Counted from the first letter of the stretch, positions 11,426-23,623 are shown. The stretch is 64,000 nucleotides of DNA from Armigeres subalbatus (GCF_024139115.2 NC_085139.1:7101533-7165532); one strand, 5' to 3'. The notes: generated by a model from the sequence alone, not told the origin. A program made the numbers and translations.

Positions 11426-12679
11426 AACTATTAACAAAAATAGTTTTCGTTACGGCCGAGTTGCCCGAAATAATATGCAATTAATTGAAATACATCTTGC
11501 TTTTTCGCCGCTAATGATGATGTGTCTAGAACAGTCAGCCATAACATCATCTGCCAGCCCAAATAGTCTCCGGAAGCTGGTATCTCTACATACGTCCGGA
11601 TAAAATCATTAGACTGCTACTGAAGTTGTAGAATCTTTGATACGTGATACGCATATCTTGATGAAAGATTCATCACGCGCATCAGAAAAAGATTCATCAC
11701 ACTTCACGAAATTACTTGAAAAACGTCATGAACTCATAATGCTTTTCCAACGGAAGTGGCAAAAACGGTTTTTCGAGTTCATGACCTCATGCTTTTCCTA
11801 AATGCATCAGATCTATCAGTATTGATGATGAACTCCTCTACGTGAAAGAATCACCCAAATAAAATGTAGAAATAATTAGCATTTAAAATGGCAGATCTGT
11901 CGGTGCTGATTCCATTCAAGGGCGCAAACGTCGTTGTTGTTATGTCGTTACCAACCAACAGCACAATCGCACCTTATGGTAGCGAATAAATTGTGTACAA
12001 TTGGAGTGCGAAATGACCTGGGCGCATTCCTCCATTTGACTGCGTACCCAAAATGCGTATGTAAGCCTCCACTTTGTACACTTACTTCGCGCGGACTATA
12101 CCGATCTTATGCTACTGCAGGTATGAATCATCATCAAGATAAAAATTGCGCAAATTTGAAGTTTTATGGATTAAAATATAATTTTCGTTGGATCATTTTC
12201 AAAAGATTTACGTCTAAAGGAATATTTTCTTACTAATTTGCCTTTACATTTTAAGCGTAGCTATGGATCTTAAAATTGTTCTTCATTGGATACTTCCGAA
12301 CTGGCTTTTATGGGTTTATAGAACATTCAGAGAAGTTGTTTACGGATCGTTTTCCATTTTTATTAGGATTGTTTATACTGCTTTTTGTACTGCCGTTTTT
12401 TAATGCATCATGATATTTTTGTGAAAATAAAATTGCTTGGTTTCCAACCCTGAATCCAATTCGTTAACTTTTAGTTAAGATTGTGACAGTATGATGATTA
12501 TTATTTACCTTAGTTTTTCAGTTCGAAAGTTCAAAACTTTGTTCGCGAGAAAACAGGTTGTGGTACCAAATGCATTTTGTTACGACCTTCAATATTTCTT
12601 CATCTTTCAAAACTCAAATGGATCAGGTTCAAGGTTTAATTTTAACTACGATGACGATAAAATAACCATCGAACTGTCA
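11426..12679. other. Unassigned DNA
   Basis: The region 11640-11830 has repeated 'gattcatcac' and 'catgaactca/gagttcatga' words forming a loose inverted repeat around 11750. No gene recognised; the 100-residue frame at 11934-12236 looks like chance. Confidence 0.4.
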
Positions 12680-13165
12680 AGTCAAGACAAAAATTTTCAA
12701 AATCCTAAAACGATTTATCTGCTTTTTGTAAACAAAAGATTCAAACGACGATTTGACGAATCCTATGCGCTCTCCTAAGCAAACCAACAATATAGATAGT
12801 GGAATATATAGATGAGCGAAGATAAATCCTCTGTCTCCAAACGAACTGTCAAACGTGTCTCCAAACAGGCATGACGTCACGAATTTCAATAAAACGTTAA
12901 GAGCAAAGGGGCTGTGACGTCATATGGACGTGTGCACGGGCAAAAAAAAAATCGACTCAGCCGTGCTTTTCGCTACCATCTAGGTTCTACTACTCTATAA
13001 CCAACCACCATCAACAGAGTAGCGGGAAACCTTCACCTACCTGGCTAGCGGGTGGTGTTGGTTTTCTACGTGGGAAACGGTCGAATCAGATTCGTCAAAT
13101 CGTCGTTTGAATCTGATTCTTACAAAAAGCAGATAAATCCACTTGAAAATTTTGTCTTGAGATAT
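12680..13165. mobile_element. Foldback MITE with long arms, family A copy 1
   Basis: The left arm (ctgctttttgtaa, then attcaaacgacgatttgacg) is mirrored on the right by the reverse complements of the same words (cgtcaaatcgtcgtttgaat, then ttacaaaaagcag). The matching extends outward through 'caagacaaaattttcaa'. Arms are about 80-100 bp. The loop holds a 'caccatcaacag...gaaacctt cacctacctgg' block also found in the related element at 19033-19268. No coding capacity for a transposase. Confidence 0.75.
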
Positions 13166-13349
13166 TAACTAAAAGTTTAAAGATTTATTAAAAATGGTTC
13201 GCATGACCTAAAGTTCAACCGAATCGAATGATTTGCAGCCTTGATAGGATTGGGGGTGCTAAATACTTTCGGAGAGTGCAACGAGTTCTTCTTTTGGTAT
13301 AGTTGTTAAAGCACAATGAAGTTAGCTCGATAGAAGAAGGTTTGTTATT

Positions 13350-14643
13350 ATTGTCATCGAGAAATTGGAGCATATTGGCTTCCCGAGATGGATAACGGAG
13401 TGGATAGTTTCATATTTATCTAGTCGTAGTGCATACGTTGTTGTTAACTCAACACGATCTCGATTCTTCATTTACGTCTGCCAAGAGGTACCTCAAAGGG
13501 GTGTTCTTGGACCACTGATCTTCAACGTCTATGTGAATGATCTCTGTGTGCTTCTTTCTTCGTCAAAACTATCATTCGCCGATGATCTCAAAATTTATCA
13601 CGTCGTACGTTCTCCGGCTGATTGTGCGATCATGCAAAATGACGTCAACTCCATGTTAATTTGGCGCAGCGATAACGGTATGCGCGCATCAATAGCAAAA
13701 TGCAAGGTCATATCTTTCTCTCGCTCTAACAGCCAGATTAATCACCAATTACTACGTTGAAACCGATCCCACTTGAACAGTGTAGCGATTATTAAAGGGA
13801 TCTTGGGTGACCATTGATTTCAAACTACGGTTTACCGAGCATGTGGCGATCACGGCTTCAAAAGCATTCTCTATTGGCTTGGACTATTCGACGGCACGCT
13901 TTCAGATTCACCGATATTCATGCCCGCGGAAGACGTTGTACTGTTCGTTGGTGCGAAGCATCTCAATATGTCTTCACCGGTTTGGTCACCGTACTATGTA
14001 GCACATGATAACCATCGAGCGAGTACAGAAGAAGTTTGTCCGCTTTGCGTTAAGGATCGTGCTGGAATGTTCAAAGACAACCTTCCTGCATACTCTGAAC
14101 GATGTCGATGTCCACTCTCATAAATTTGAGAGTTCACTATCTGCAGAGACGTGTGAAAATGCAGCGATTATTGTGTGTATGATATAATACGAAATATTTA
14201 CTGCCGTACACTGCCGTTCTATGCATAATTGTCCCAGCATGTGCAGAGTCCCAGCAAACGCATGGGACAATTGTATGTATATGACGGCAATACACTGAAT
14301 GAATTCAATTTTTTTAATTTCTTTATTATAGTGATTTTTTTTCGAAGAATGAAAAAGTTTCATCACTTACTACTTGAACAAGCTCCACTGTATATCATTT
14401 CCCCCCTCGAACTCTACAAGGCATCCTTCCCTACTAAGCTGTTCCGCATATATCACCGAACAAACTATGGTTACAACAACCCACTGGATTCCTGTATCCG
14501 TGCTTTTAATGTAATTTGTAACGAATTTGACTTCAACATCTCCAAAAATGTTTTTAAAAATAGAATAAGTAGAATTAATAATTAAGTTCAGTCTGTACGA
14601 TTGTTGTATCGAAGACGGTGTTAATAAATAAATAAATAAATTA
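13350..14643 (+). pseudogene. Jockey-type non-LTR retrotransposon, 3' half, degenerate
   Basis: The frame 13365-13757 is a piece of reverse transcriptase: a PQ(R)GVLGP block at residues 43-50 (normally PQGSVLGP), 'FNVYVNDL', then the catalytic FADD at residues 71-74 (about 13575-13586), followed by 'HVVRSPADC' and 'WRSDNGM'. Later frames continue with 'ERVQKKFVRFALR' (14008-14046) and, near 14452-14580, 'HRTNYGYNNPL' and 'NVFKNRISR', the usual end of Jockey-type ORF2. The element ends in an (ATAA)n tail at about 14621-14643. It is 5'-truncated at about 13350, with several frameshifts, so it is dead. Jockey-type is my reading of the motif set. Confidence 0.85.
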
Positions 14644-15174
14644 TTGTTAAATACTGGAATATGTTTGACGAGATTGACTGCTGTTCCATCAGAAGAAGCA
14701 AGTGACTGAAAGGATTTTTCGATGTGTTAGGGAGAATCAGCGGATATGGCGATGATTAATTGACAGTGACTAGTCATATGACATGGCGATTGATCAGAAG
14801 TTCTTCTCAAAGCAAGCACCTGGAAAATCCTCAACTCTCTCATCTGCACATCGGAGAAAAACTCGGAATTGTGAAGTCAACGGTGAGCCCAGTTGGTAAA
14901 CGTTAAGAATACTACTGGGGATTCCTGCATTCAGAGATATGCAGCGGCCATAATCTTGAGCCAATCGAGCATTGAGGCTATCAGAATCTGCAGCCGAATG
15001 AACGTTGTTATTGTTTGCGGATTGAAAGGTATTGCGGATTGTAATGAAAAGGATTTTACGAAAAGTTTTGTCGAATAAACAATTTGTTTTTACATTGTGG
15101 CAAGTTGAAGTAGTCTAGTTTATGCATGGTATTTTGTTCATTTATATTGCACTTTTATTTGAGTGATAATGCAC

Positions 15175-15336
15175 TGTTGGGGGTCATTCAACAATGATGT
15201 CACAGGTTTTAGGGGGGGAGGGGGTCTAAGATTTTGTGACACTGCATATACTAGGTATACAAAAAAGTATGACAGAGGGGAGGGTCTAGAAATCTCAAAA
15301 AGTAGTGGACGTCATATTTGAATCGTCCCTTGGACG
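15175..15336. mobile_element. MITE with 'ggggtcattcaa' terminal inverted repeats
   Basis: The left end 'gggtcattcaacaatgatgtca' is mirrored, with a few mismatches, by the right end 'gacgtcatatttgaatcgtccc'. The inside has G-rich blocks (agggggggagggggtc, agaggggagggtct) and 'tatacaaaaaagtatgacag', the layout also seen in the MITE at 23624-23814. No protein-coding capacity. Confidence 0.7.
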
Positions 15337-17025
15337 TTAGATAACGAAATCTGAAAATGCCATTATGCGCAAAGTCATGTTTCGAGCTCCAACATTTTTG
15401 CGCCGCGGCAAGTGCTGGCAGCGTTTGTTTACAAAAGTAACAGCGTTGCTAAATCGTCTGGAAGAAAAGTATTCGCACATCTCTTAATATAGGATCATAG
15501 GGTACTAAGAAACGCTGAGCATCGAACGGAATAAGAAATGCGATCAGAATGATCAGATGTTCCGTTAATCACAGAAGCAAGTTCAGAATCACAAGCGTGT
15601 CGTGAAAGCGTTTAAAGCGGAATCTAAATGTGGCCTAAAAGATGAATCTATCAACGTTATTCGATCAGAGAGCTAAGAACCAGGCAAGATTACGCGCATA
15701 CGTACAAAGTGAAGAATGCTTCGAAATCGTGATGAAGAAGGAAAAATACGGTGGAAAAAGTCATTTGCTCAAACTATACCCAGATGTGTACAGTAAGCAT
15801 ACTCTTTGACGAAGATTGGAAGAATGTTTTTGGATCACATTATTTTGAACCCGCAGTAAACATTGGAGCAATAACATGAATTCAATGGCGCTTGCTGTTA
15901 ACGTTTATCCATCAAAATGTTCAGATAAAAGAAACTGATCCATAGAATTATAAGTTAAATCTTAGGTTTTTTAATGCCAAATATTGTGTATCCACGGAAT
16001 AAATTTATACCGCTTTTTTATACCGAAGTTGGATTTTTTCTCCAGATACAGGCAACTTTTCCCAACTTCGGTAAGTAGTGCGCTGGATTCGCCTAAAGAT
16101 TAGCGCTAAACAACGCATCGAAATTAGTTTGACAAATAAAACTTCGGAAAGAGGTTCGATTCGGAAGTCAGGACTTCCGAGATTCTAACCAGATGCTACG
16201 CCGACAATAAATCAACTGTTCAGCAACTCTGGTAAAGGTATATGAAAATATATTCTGGTTAGTGAGATTTTTTCGTTTTTGAATAATTGAAAAATTTGAC
16301 AGAAAATGAAGCCGCATTGACAATTGCCAAATCGTCTACGAAGCAGTAGCGTAAGCTGCGACTTGACGAAAGTGTGACGAAAACGTGACCAACATCGCCG
16401 TTCACATCGTAGATATGACTCGGATCTCCCCATGCGCACTTCGGATTATTATGCATGTGTCTCCAATTCTAATTTCTGTCACGTCCGCGGACAGCGTTTG
16501 CATTTCGCTTCAAATGGGTAGTGTAACGTCGTAATCAGCATTGCACTGCTCCAGATCCGATCCGTCGTCCTACAGACGGATGACGGAGCTGGCAATGTCT
16601 AGTTTGAAATTCTGATCACGTTTGCCCTTGCGCGCAAAGCTGAGTTTCCATGCATAGGAGACGCGGTTCTGTTTAGTGCATCACGCTACTGTGCCTTCGT
16701 AAACAAACCAATTTTACAGCTGAGATACCAGCAGAAATTTTCAAACCAAGCGGTTGATTCTTCGGATCTTGATAAGGAAAATACAATGTCCAAAAATCCA
16801 CGCAACAAAGACATACGACGCTTTTGCAAATGAACCAAAGCAGTTATAGAATTTCGGTGTTCTGGCTTAAAAAGTGACATTTTACAAATAGGCTTCGTCA
16901 TGATACTAATGAACAAGATAATCTGACTTTCTAGGCTTCACTTTCCTCTGATGAAAGAATAAAGCTTCGCCAATTCGAGATGTATGGCGCGAGTAACATT
17001 TTTTTTATGGAAAATTATTGAATAG
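15337..17025. other. Unassigned DNA
   Basis: No gene recognised. A 12-bp inverted repeat (taccgaagttgg / ccaacttcggta) at about 16020-16076 spans a 30-bp spacer. The region 15480-15830 is relatively GC-balanced, with open stretches, but I could not assign it to a protein family. Confidence 0.4.
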
Positions 17026-17906
17026 AGTGGGGCGTCATGGTCATTTTTTCAAATCAATGGTTTTTCGAAGCCATTCTGGGTCCTGAACAACTGTGCAGAA
17101 TTTGGGACCGATTGGTTGCTTCCTCGCTTTCCGCATCGCGTTTGAAGTTTGTATGGAAATTAGTATGGGAGAACGTATATTTATGCATTTCTTCTACTAG
17201 AGGTTTCAGTTTATCGTAAATCAAGTGGCACATTACGTTAAAGTATAACCCAAAGGATGCTGAAAAACTTTGCTGAAGAAGGCACGTTGCTGGAACGTCC
17301 ACAAAGTTATAACGCTTCGAAGATTGAGTGTTCACCATATGCAAAAGAAATCATTTATTCTGCCAGCACTGCAGAACACATTACGTGGGCAATAATTTAA
17401 CTGAGTGTTATTTCAAAATTATTGATTTTATAGTACTTTTGGAGCTAATGGGAGATATTCGGAATGCATTCACAAAGTAAAAATTCCGACTAGAAGGAAA
17501 ATGGGTTTTGCCCTCTGACAATTACAGGTTGTCCGGTAGTGCTGGCTTAGAAACATTGATTTCTTGCATATGGTTAAAACAATCATTTTCGAAACGTAAA
17601 TTGTTTTGTAGACCTCCCAGCTGCGTACCTTCTTCAGCAAAGTCTTTCGGCATCTTCCAGGCTATATGCTAACGTATTGAGTCACGTGATTGATGAAAAA
17701 TTGAAGCCGCTAAAGAGTAAAAATGTAAAAAGTACGTTTTTCATACTAATCTCCATGTAAATTTAAAACGCGATGCGGCATCGAGGTCGCAATAATCGAA
17801 TATTTTGCACAGTTGATTGGGAATCCCAAAACGATTCAAAAAACCTTGATCTCACTTGATCGGACGAAGTTTGCGTTTTCTCATACGACTGCGCCCCACT
17901 CTATAA
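17024..17906. mobile_element. Long-arm inverted-repeat element with TA ends
   Basis: The outer ends 'TA GAGTGGGGCG' and 'CGCCCCACTC TA' are exact inverted repeats flanked by TA, as expected of Tc1/mariner-type insertion. The arms remain alignable for about 370 bp inward: 'ctgtgca.aat', 'gccgcatcgcgttt.aa', 'atggagattagtatg', 'gaaagactttgctgaagaag' and 'ccatatgcaa' occur in both arms in mirrored order, at an estimated 65-70% identity. No transposase is visible, so it is non-autonomous and old. Confidence 0.75.
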
Positions 17907-18089
17907 TTGAACACGTGTGATGCACTTTAGGTTTGTACTAAATAATTTAATTTAAAAAAAAAATGAGGATAATAAAGGTTGTTAATATGCATAGCAACGG
18001 AAACGTTTAATGTATTGTTTGGAATAATGTTGCATATCCATAGATTGCTTTGATGCTTCAAAATCGTCAACTGAAAATCACTCCCCTGT

Positions 18090-18280
18090 CATAAGACGAG
18101 TTTATACAATCCCATTGAATTCCACCACTTAATTGTATCTTGACAGATACGTATTTCGACCTCAACAGTAAGGCCGTCTTCAGTGTCTCGTACTTGACTC
18201 CACTACGAGAACACTGAAGAAACTATTCAATCTTATATTTAAAATTCCACTAAAAGCTCAAAATAATTTTCTTATGAAAA
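18090..18280 (-). mobile_element. Penelope-like terminal fragment, copy 1, with hammerhead-like motif
   Basis: On the minus strand this contains the block 'ctgaagacggccttactgtt', 'gaggtcgaaatacgtatctg' and 'ggtggaattcaatgggattg', shared with copies at 29449-29610 and 47509-47700. The motif at 18187-18142 fits a hammerhead ribozyme core. On the plus strand beyond it, 'actacgagaacactgaagaa' and 'ccactaaaagctcaaaataa' (18195-18280) give the other orientation, so the fragment is a head-to-head junction. Penelope-like elements are known to have such inverted terminal arrangements; assignment is inferred. Confidence 0.6.
18142..18187 (-). ncRNA. Hammerhead ribozyme-like motif
   Basis: Read on the minus strand: stem I strand GACA, core CTGAAGA, an extra C, stem II GGCCTT/GAGGTC with a 6-nt loop, core GAAA, a minimal stem III (ATACGTAT) ending in a C at the expected cleavage site, then TGTC closing stem I. 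Core residues match the consensus CUGANGA...GAAA. Activity is untested. Confidence 0.5.
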
Positions 18281-19032
18281 TCACTGTCGTTCCTCTTGGG
18301 CCGCCAAGAGTAGATTCAAAATGAAGAAAAAACTAAACCGCATGTATAGACCACTTAGGAAGGAATTGAGAATATTTCCCATCCGGAAATATCGTTAATG
18401 GCACCAAGAAAATAACTTGCTGTCTTTGTCCCTGCTCGAAATTAGGAAGCACTTTTATCGTAAAAAACCAAAATATTCGGAGAAAAGAATGTATAAATCA
18501 ATTTACTGGCAAAACTCGTAGTCCAATCCAAAAGTTATTTACATTTCATTACTATTACATAGCTTCACTACACAGTACACACATGAACGTAACATTGTGC
18601 ACGGATTATAACCCAATGCTGACACCGCGGTGCCCGTAGATGAATTGCAAATCAAGCAGAAGTAAACGTTGAACATCGAACAAAGAGTGCAATCCAGGCT
18701 ATTGCATAAGAAGACTGACCGAAGTGGACTCGATTACTGTCGTTGTGGTTGTCGTAAGGGGCTTTTAAGAGGTAAGGGTGATCAGAATACCCAATTAGAT
18801 GCGTCATCGAAGATGGTCGTTGATTCCAATGAACTCCATTACATTTTTTTAAGATTTGAGTTTAAAAACGCGGTTTAAGGATGAGTCACATTGCACTGGT
18901 CGCGGTCTCACGCATGTTGGGCTTTTGACACATTCCACTTTTGTGACGATAATTGATCGCATGGCTGTCTGCGACTTGAGAGTCAAAGCAACCCTCCAGT
19001 CCAAAGCGACAGGTTTAAGGTCAAACCTATTT
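18281..19032. other. Unassigned DNA
   Basis: Nothing recognised. Presumed intron of the GMAP-210-like gene if that gene continues to the left. Confidence 0.4.
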
Positions 19033-19268
19033 CTGGGTACTTATTCAAAAGGACGTATGTGATTTTGTAAACAAAGATTCAAACGTATTCAAACGTCGAT
19101 TTGTCCGATCTGATGGCACTCCCACACAAACCAACACCACCAACAGGTAGCCGAAGGCTTCCCCTACCTGTCTGTGGTGATGGTTTGCGTGAAATGCTTT
19201 CAGATTGGACAAATCGACGTTAATCTTTATTTACAAAATCACATACGTACTTTTGAATAAGTACCGAG
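19033..19268. mobile_element. Foldback MITE, family A copy 2
   Basis: The terminal repeat 'gtacttattcaaaag.acgta' followed by 'tgtgattttgtaaa.aaagat' is present at both ends in inverted orientation, and 'cgtcgatttgtcc' is mirrored further in. The centre has 'caccaccaacaggtagccga' and 'cccctacctgtctgtggtga', matching the centre of the element at 12680-13165. The arms share the 'ttttgtaaacaaagattcaaacg' theme with that copy but differ outside, so they are relatives and not recent duplicates. Confidence 0.75.
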
Positions 19269-20437
19269 ACCTACACGTATTGAACACCGTATCCATCAAC
19301 ACCGTCCACTACATTATGATGTAAAATGATCCAAACCGGTGCGTGATTTCGGTAAACAAAGTGCGTGAAGTGCAGATGAATGCTATGTGTGCGTAGGTGT
19401 GAATTTTGAATAGCTCATTGCTTGAAACCCGTGATTTGTTAACGACATTACTGTGCCTTGCTCACCATTGCCTTCACCATCGCGCGTCTACTGCCTGTCC
19501 ACACTGCTGTTGTCCAATGATCGTGCGATGAAATGACAAACTGATAAAACTAAATGTGCAAATTGTAATGCCTTCTACATGTGAAGCTCCGAATTGCGGT
19601 TCCCCTGATATGTGTCACTTGTTAAGTCCGTTTTGAAAACACTTCAACTGGTTTTATTACCTTCAGGCACTGGCGTAATAACACTCTCAAACACAGAAAA
19701 AAAAATCACAAACATAATAAAAACGAGTATTAATGGTGAGAAAATTTTGACCATCTCGACTAAAAAGTGGATATCAGTTGGAATCCCGGGAAGCGAATAA
19801 CGGTTGAGTAAGCCCAGAATTACCAGCTGATATTGACCTTTCAGTCGAACAATTAACCATCTCTCCAGGTGATCCCAGGTGTCGATCGATGCGTGTTTTT
19901 TGTGGATGTGCGTGCGTAATCGAGGTGAGTTGATTGTAATAAGGTGAAGGTGCAACTATGGCGCCCGGCCGTTGGGCGCCACTATACCGTGGTTCGCTCC
20001 AGGTTAACCATGAGGCAGGGTGGCGGTTGTTATTAATTGATGATTGATGTTAGTATCCGCCATTTAGAGGGAGAACCCTCGCCGGCGATGAATGCCTGAT
20101 ATGATGGAATATCAATCATTTTGTGCTTTATCTTCCGACAACACACCGTTGGACGGGGCCTTTTGCCGACACGCGGCAGTTTGTTTCAATAATTTTTGAG
20201 TGATTGTTGTTGAAGTAAGCTATTTTCTAATTGACAGACACAGGAAAGACGATAACGCTACAAAGTAACTGATAAGCGGTCTGCTAGTAGGTTGATAGAA
20301 TCAGGAAATAATGCTGTTAGTATCGAGGAACTACATGCCCATACCGAGAACAGAAGAGGTTAAGAAAGAGACAATATCATGCAGAAAAGAGGGGTTCTAT
20401 ATAAAAATATGATTCTACTACAAAAACGGATACTTAC
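19269..20437. other. Unassigned DNA downstream of the last visible GMAP-210 exon
   Basis: By orientation this is intron following exon 20438-20641. I searched its minus strand for the GRAB-domain exon expected next and did not find it. An inverted repeat 'ggcgcccggc' / 'gttgggcgcc' lies at 19959-19981. Confidence 0.45.
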
Positions 20438-20641
20438 ATTCCTCTTTGAGCGATGCAACGGTTACTTGGGCAATCTCCAGTTGATCGGAAATGCGGGCCG
20501 CCGCCAGAAGTCCATTTTTGGCATCGGCCAACTGTTGATGCAACTGTCGAATATCTGCCTTGAGGTTCGCCTCCCTGGTCTGCGCTTGTTCCATCTCTTG
20601 TCGGATGGCGGTCGTGGCTAGTTCGATGTCCCGGTCGCGGT
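20438..20641 (-). CDS. TRIP11 homologue: GMAP-210-like golgin, exon (pre-GRAB coiled coil, distal part)
   Basis: A 204-bp internal exon. The acceptor is ...caaacag at 20644-20642, and the donor gtaagt lies at 20437-20432. It completes an Asn codon split with the upstream exon and leaves one base (phase 1) at its 3' end. It encodes 67 further complete codons of charged heptad sequence including 'RDRDIELATTAI', 'ANLKADIRQLHQQL' and 'RISDQLEIAQVTVASLKEE'. In GMAP-210 this position corresponds to the helix immediately before the GRAB domain, which in vertebrates binds ARF1-GTP. The next exon, expected to carry GRAB, was not found in the remaining 20.4 kb. The alternative is another golgin, but the order with the preceding exon argues for GMAP-210. 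Confidence 0.8.
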
Positions 20642-20972
20642 CTGTTTGGGGCAGGTGAAAAAAAAGCGAAAATTAGTAAACTAATGTGATGATTAAGATT
20701 AATATTAACAAGAAGATATAACAAAATATTATCCTCCACGGGTTATGAAGATGGCTGATAGAAATAAAAATGGCTGTGACCAATCCCCAGATAAAACACA
20801 GTGATTCTGTTCATCGCTGCAGTTAATATTTGTTACAACTTTGAGATTTTTTAAGTGGTTTGGATGCTTCTAGACAGTAGTAAAAACGAACTTCTTTTTT
20901 GATATCTAACATTTCTTACTAATCCTACAGTCAAAAAATAAAAATTATGTCAAGAAACATGAAAGTACTTAC

Positions 20973-21136
20973 TATTTTGGAACTGCTCCAGCGCACACTG
21001 CAGATTCGTCAGCGAGGCCTGACTCTTCTGTTCCCGGTCGTCGGCTGCATTCAGCTTTGCCACCAGCTCGTCACGCCGCTGCTGCAACAGGTGGTACTGC
21101 GCCTGCAGTGTTTCGGCATGCTGATTCGCTCGAATG
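20973..21136 (-). CDS. TRIP11 homologue: GMAP-210-like golgin, exon (pre-GRAB coiled coil, proximal part)
   Basis: A 164-bp exon with acceptor ...cttccgcag (21139-21137) and donor gtaagt (20972-20967). Its first base completes a Ser codon begun in exon 24020-26655, and its last base begins the Asn codon of the next exon. The product reads 'IRANQHAETLQAQ', 'LLQQRRDELVAKL', 'LTNLQCALEQFQ'. This closely parallels the vertebrate GMAP-210 (TRIP11) segment just upstream of GRAB, which has the same ANQ-AETL, QRDE and SLANLQ-LEHFQ pattern. It is the strongest evidence for the identity of the gene. The intron to the next exon is only 331 bp (20642-20972). Confidence 0.87.
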
Positions 21137-21654
21137 CTGCGGAAGAATCCCGCCGAAAATGTAAAAAAAAAATAACAACAAAACAATTACGTTAGGCAGA
21201 ACAACATAGGGGCTGGGAATGAGTCAGCTGATTGTCTCCGTACCGGAGCTTTATGACGGACGCAGTCAAAATTTTGAACGCTCAATTAGCCGTTGCGCGG
21301 GGAACAAAGTGTATGGCAGAACAATGCTGTTCCCGCAATCAGTTTTGCGTATGAACGCACTTGTGTATGCTGTAACCCCAGTAAGCCATGACCAGACCGT
21401 GACAACGCAATGAAAATGTTTCCAAGGGTAGCTTTGATTAAGAAGATTTTCATATAGGTAACATTGGTGGGACTGAAAATGCTTACATCATGAAGGCAAT
21501 ACGACACGCTCTTTCCTACATCGTCCATGGGCTTCCCTTGCATTTGCTTTATTCGAGATCAAGGTCCTCATAGTACAAAACAAAACGTATCTTTTTTATT
21601 TGTTCGTTTCAATGAGTAAAACTGGAAGTTTACCCTTAAACAAGGGGTTATGGG

Positions 21655-22110
21655 CCCAGCGTAACGGTTAAAGATAGTGAATTCGAGTCCATGAATGGGC
21701 AACTGGTCGACAAATAAAATAAGATTACTTGGAGATTTGCCGTCGAAATTTATCCTTGGGAAGCCGTCAAACCCAAGAAGAATGTTGATGAAACGTTGAA
21801 GGCGATGGACGCCACGGAGAAGAAGGCTCGACGCGAGAAGTTGGATTGCTTTACCAGCTGATTCGAACCGATTTACAGTCCTACATAAGAATGGAAGCCT
21901 ACGCAAACAGGATGTCATCAAACTCCAGTTGCCGGACTACCAAAGAAGTATGCCCAATGTTCATGGCTCTGATCAATCAATGGTCACTGGAGGGGCGGAG
22001 GATCTACAACCCTGGGGATGCCATGGACAGCACCGTCCCAGCACCAGGAGGTCCACGATGGAAGCAATTGTCAAATGATGTGATACAAGACCCTCCTTAA
22101 AAAAAGATAT
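21655..22110 (+). pseudogene. Copia-like gag remnant (tentative)
   Basis: Antisense to the host gene. Frames with stops read 'WRFAVEIYPWEAVKPKKNVD', 'TLKAMDATEKKARRE' and then 'LPKKYA' changing frame into 'PMFMALINQWS'. In copia gag proteins a W-(K/R)-F...(V)KPK start, a later K-A-R block and a 'LP..Y.PM.MAL' block occur in this order. Frameshifts and stops make it non-functional. The match is short and from memory, so another retroelement gag is possible. Confidence 0.4.
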
Positions 22111-23623
22111 GAGGGCTGCAAAGTTGCCTGGACCATCCGCGAGTGAGTCCCGAACGCTGGTCGGGATCCCGTAAGCTCCACTGGGGATTTGATATTTGAG
22201 GCAGTGGCACAGGGAATGTACGCAGGATTGAGGACCCCGCAGATTTTGAACGTTGTTCGGAAAGAACTGCGGTCCTAATATTCTCAGATGGTTATCGTTT
22301 GTGTCCGTCATCGCGAAGCATCTGCAAGGAGGCCAGCAGCGGTGTTATCAGGAATTCCTCGGTGCCCTGGAATCCAAGCAGACGTCGTGTTCTGGCGCTT
22401 GTAAGCGAAAACGCTCTGGATCCAGGCTGCTCGCTCTGCAGGGCAAAATAACGAGTGTGTCTCTGCGATGAAAGCCGCGACGGCTTCTGTGGAAAAATAT
22501 TGTATATTCCGATATCATGAGTTTTGGACCGGTGACTCTGATTCTGACTTCACGGCATGAAACCGACCCATCCGCAAAATAAATTAACTCTGGTTTGGCA
22601 GCTGTCTTTTACCTCAGCAGAATTAGTGGGGTAGAAAGGTTAGAATCCGATGAATGGAAGCATCAAGCACTTTTAAGATTTTACGGTTTTGGATGGGGAG
22701 TTCCGTCAATTTGATGCTCGGACCAGACAGTTGATGTCTCCCTTGACAAACGTACCCATGAACGCATTTGCTGGATGTCATGGAGGGCCCTACAGAAGTG
22801 ACCCAATGGAGAACTGCGTTTACGGCGGGTACTAATTCGAGTTCGTCCGGGTAGGTAGGGGCGGTAGGAAACGAAAAAACCTGTCCATGCCGGCAAGAAG
22901 TAGGGTGACAGCCAGGGCCGACCCTTGGAGCACACCTGTTTCTGCCTGGCAGGTCCTCGATGCTTGGTTTGGTACGCCCCATGAGGAAGTATCGGACAAA
23001 GGCCAAAATGCCCATCCGGATATCTGACACAGGAAGGGGCGATTTACCGTCTTTAAGATATCGAAGGAGATAAGATTGGCTGATTGTCCCTACTTGAAGG
23101 CGTAATGGAGGATGTCTCCAAGACAGACGAAATAAGAGCCCGTTCCATAGCCAGGGTGAAAGGTGTGCAGCCGATCCCTAAGTGGGTTGATCTTACATCA
23201 TAGTTCGGCGAAAAAACTGCGGTTTCTACCGGAGGCTACTACGGCGAGTATAGTAGGTTCGGTGTTTTACACCAGCGTCACTAGAGTGGATCCGACAAAG
23301 GAGGCTAATAGCTAAGGACGGTTGCCATGGCAGTTCATAAAGAAGGAGAAAAAGGAAAGTGAACGGAAAAGAATAAAGTTACGAAACACGGAAAGTGTGT
23401 CTATGTGCCTATGCTTCTAAAATACCGCTGGAAGCTGGGACATCGCTAGAGAGTAACATCGAATATCATATTTCGACTACACCAACATAATTGCGGGTTC
23501 ATCAACAAAGCCGTTAGCACGCATGGATAAATTGTCCAAGCTTAATGGACTGACTGTTTCCGTTTATAATAGTACAATGGTGGTAGTTGATTTTCATTAT
23601 TTAAAACTTAAAAATATATCATT
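22111..23623. other. Unassigned, GC-richer stretch inside the intron
   Basis: Base composition is higher in GC than the surroundings, and open frames occur on both strands (for example minus 22623-23030, 135 residues), which suggests a decayed retroelement. No protein family could be named. It may be a continuation of the gag remnant, but no protease, integrase or RT motif is seen. Confidence 0.35.

Noticed and set aside
22623..23030. 135-residue minus-strand frame in the golgin intron
   Set aside because: No recognisable domain, stops in alternative frames and a retroelement-like context; not supported as a gene.
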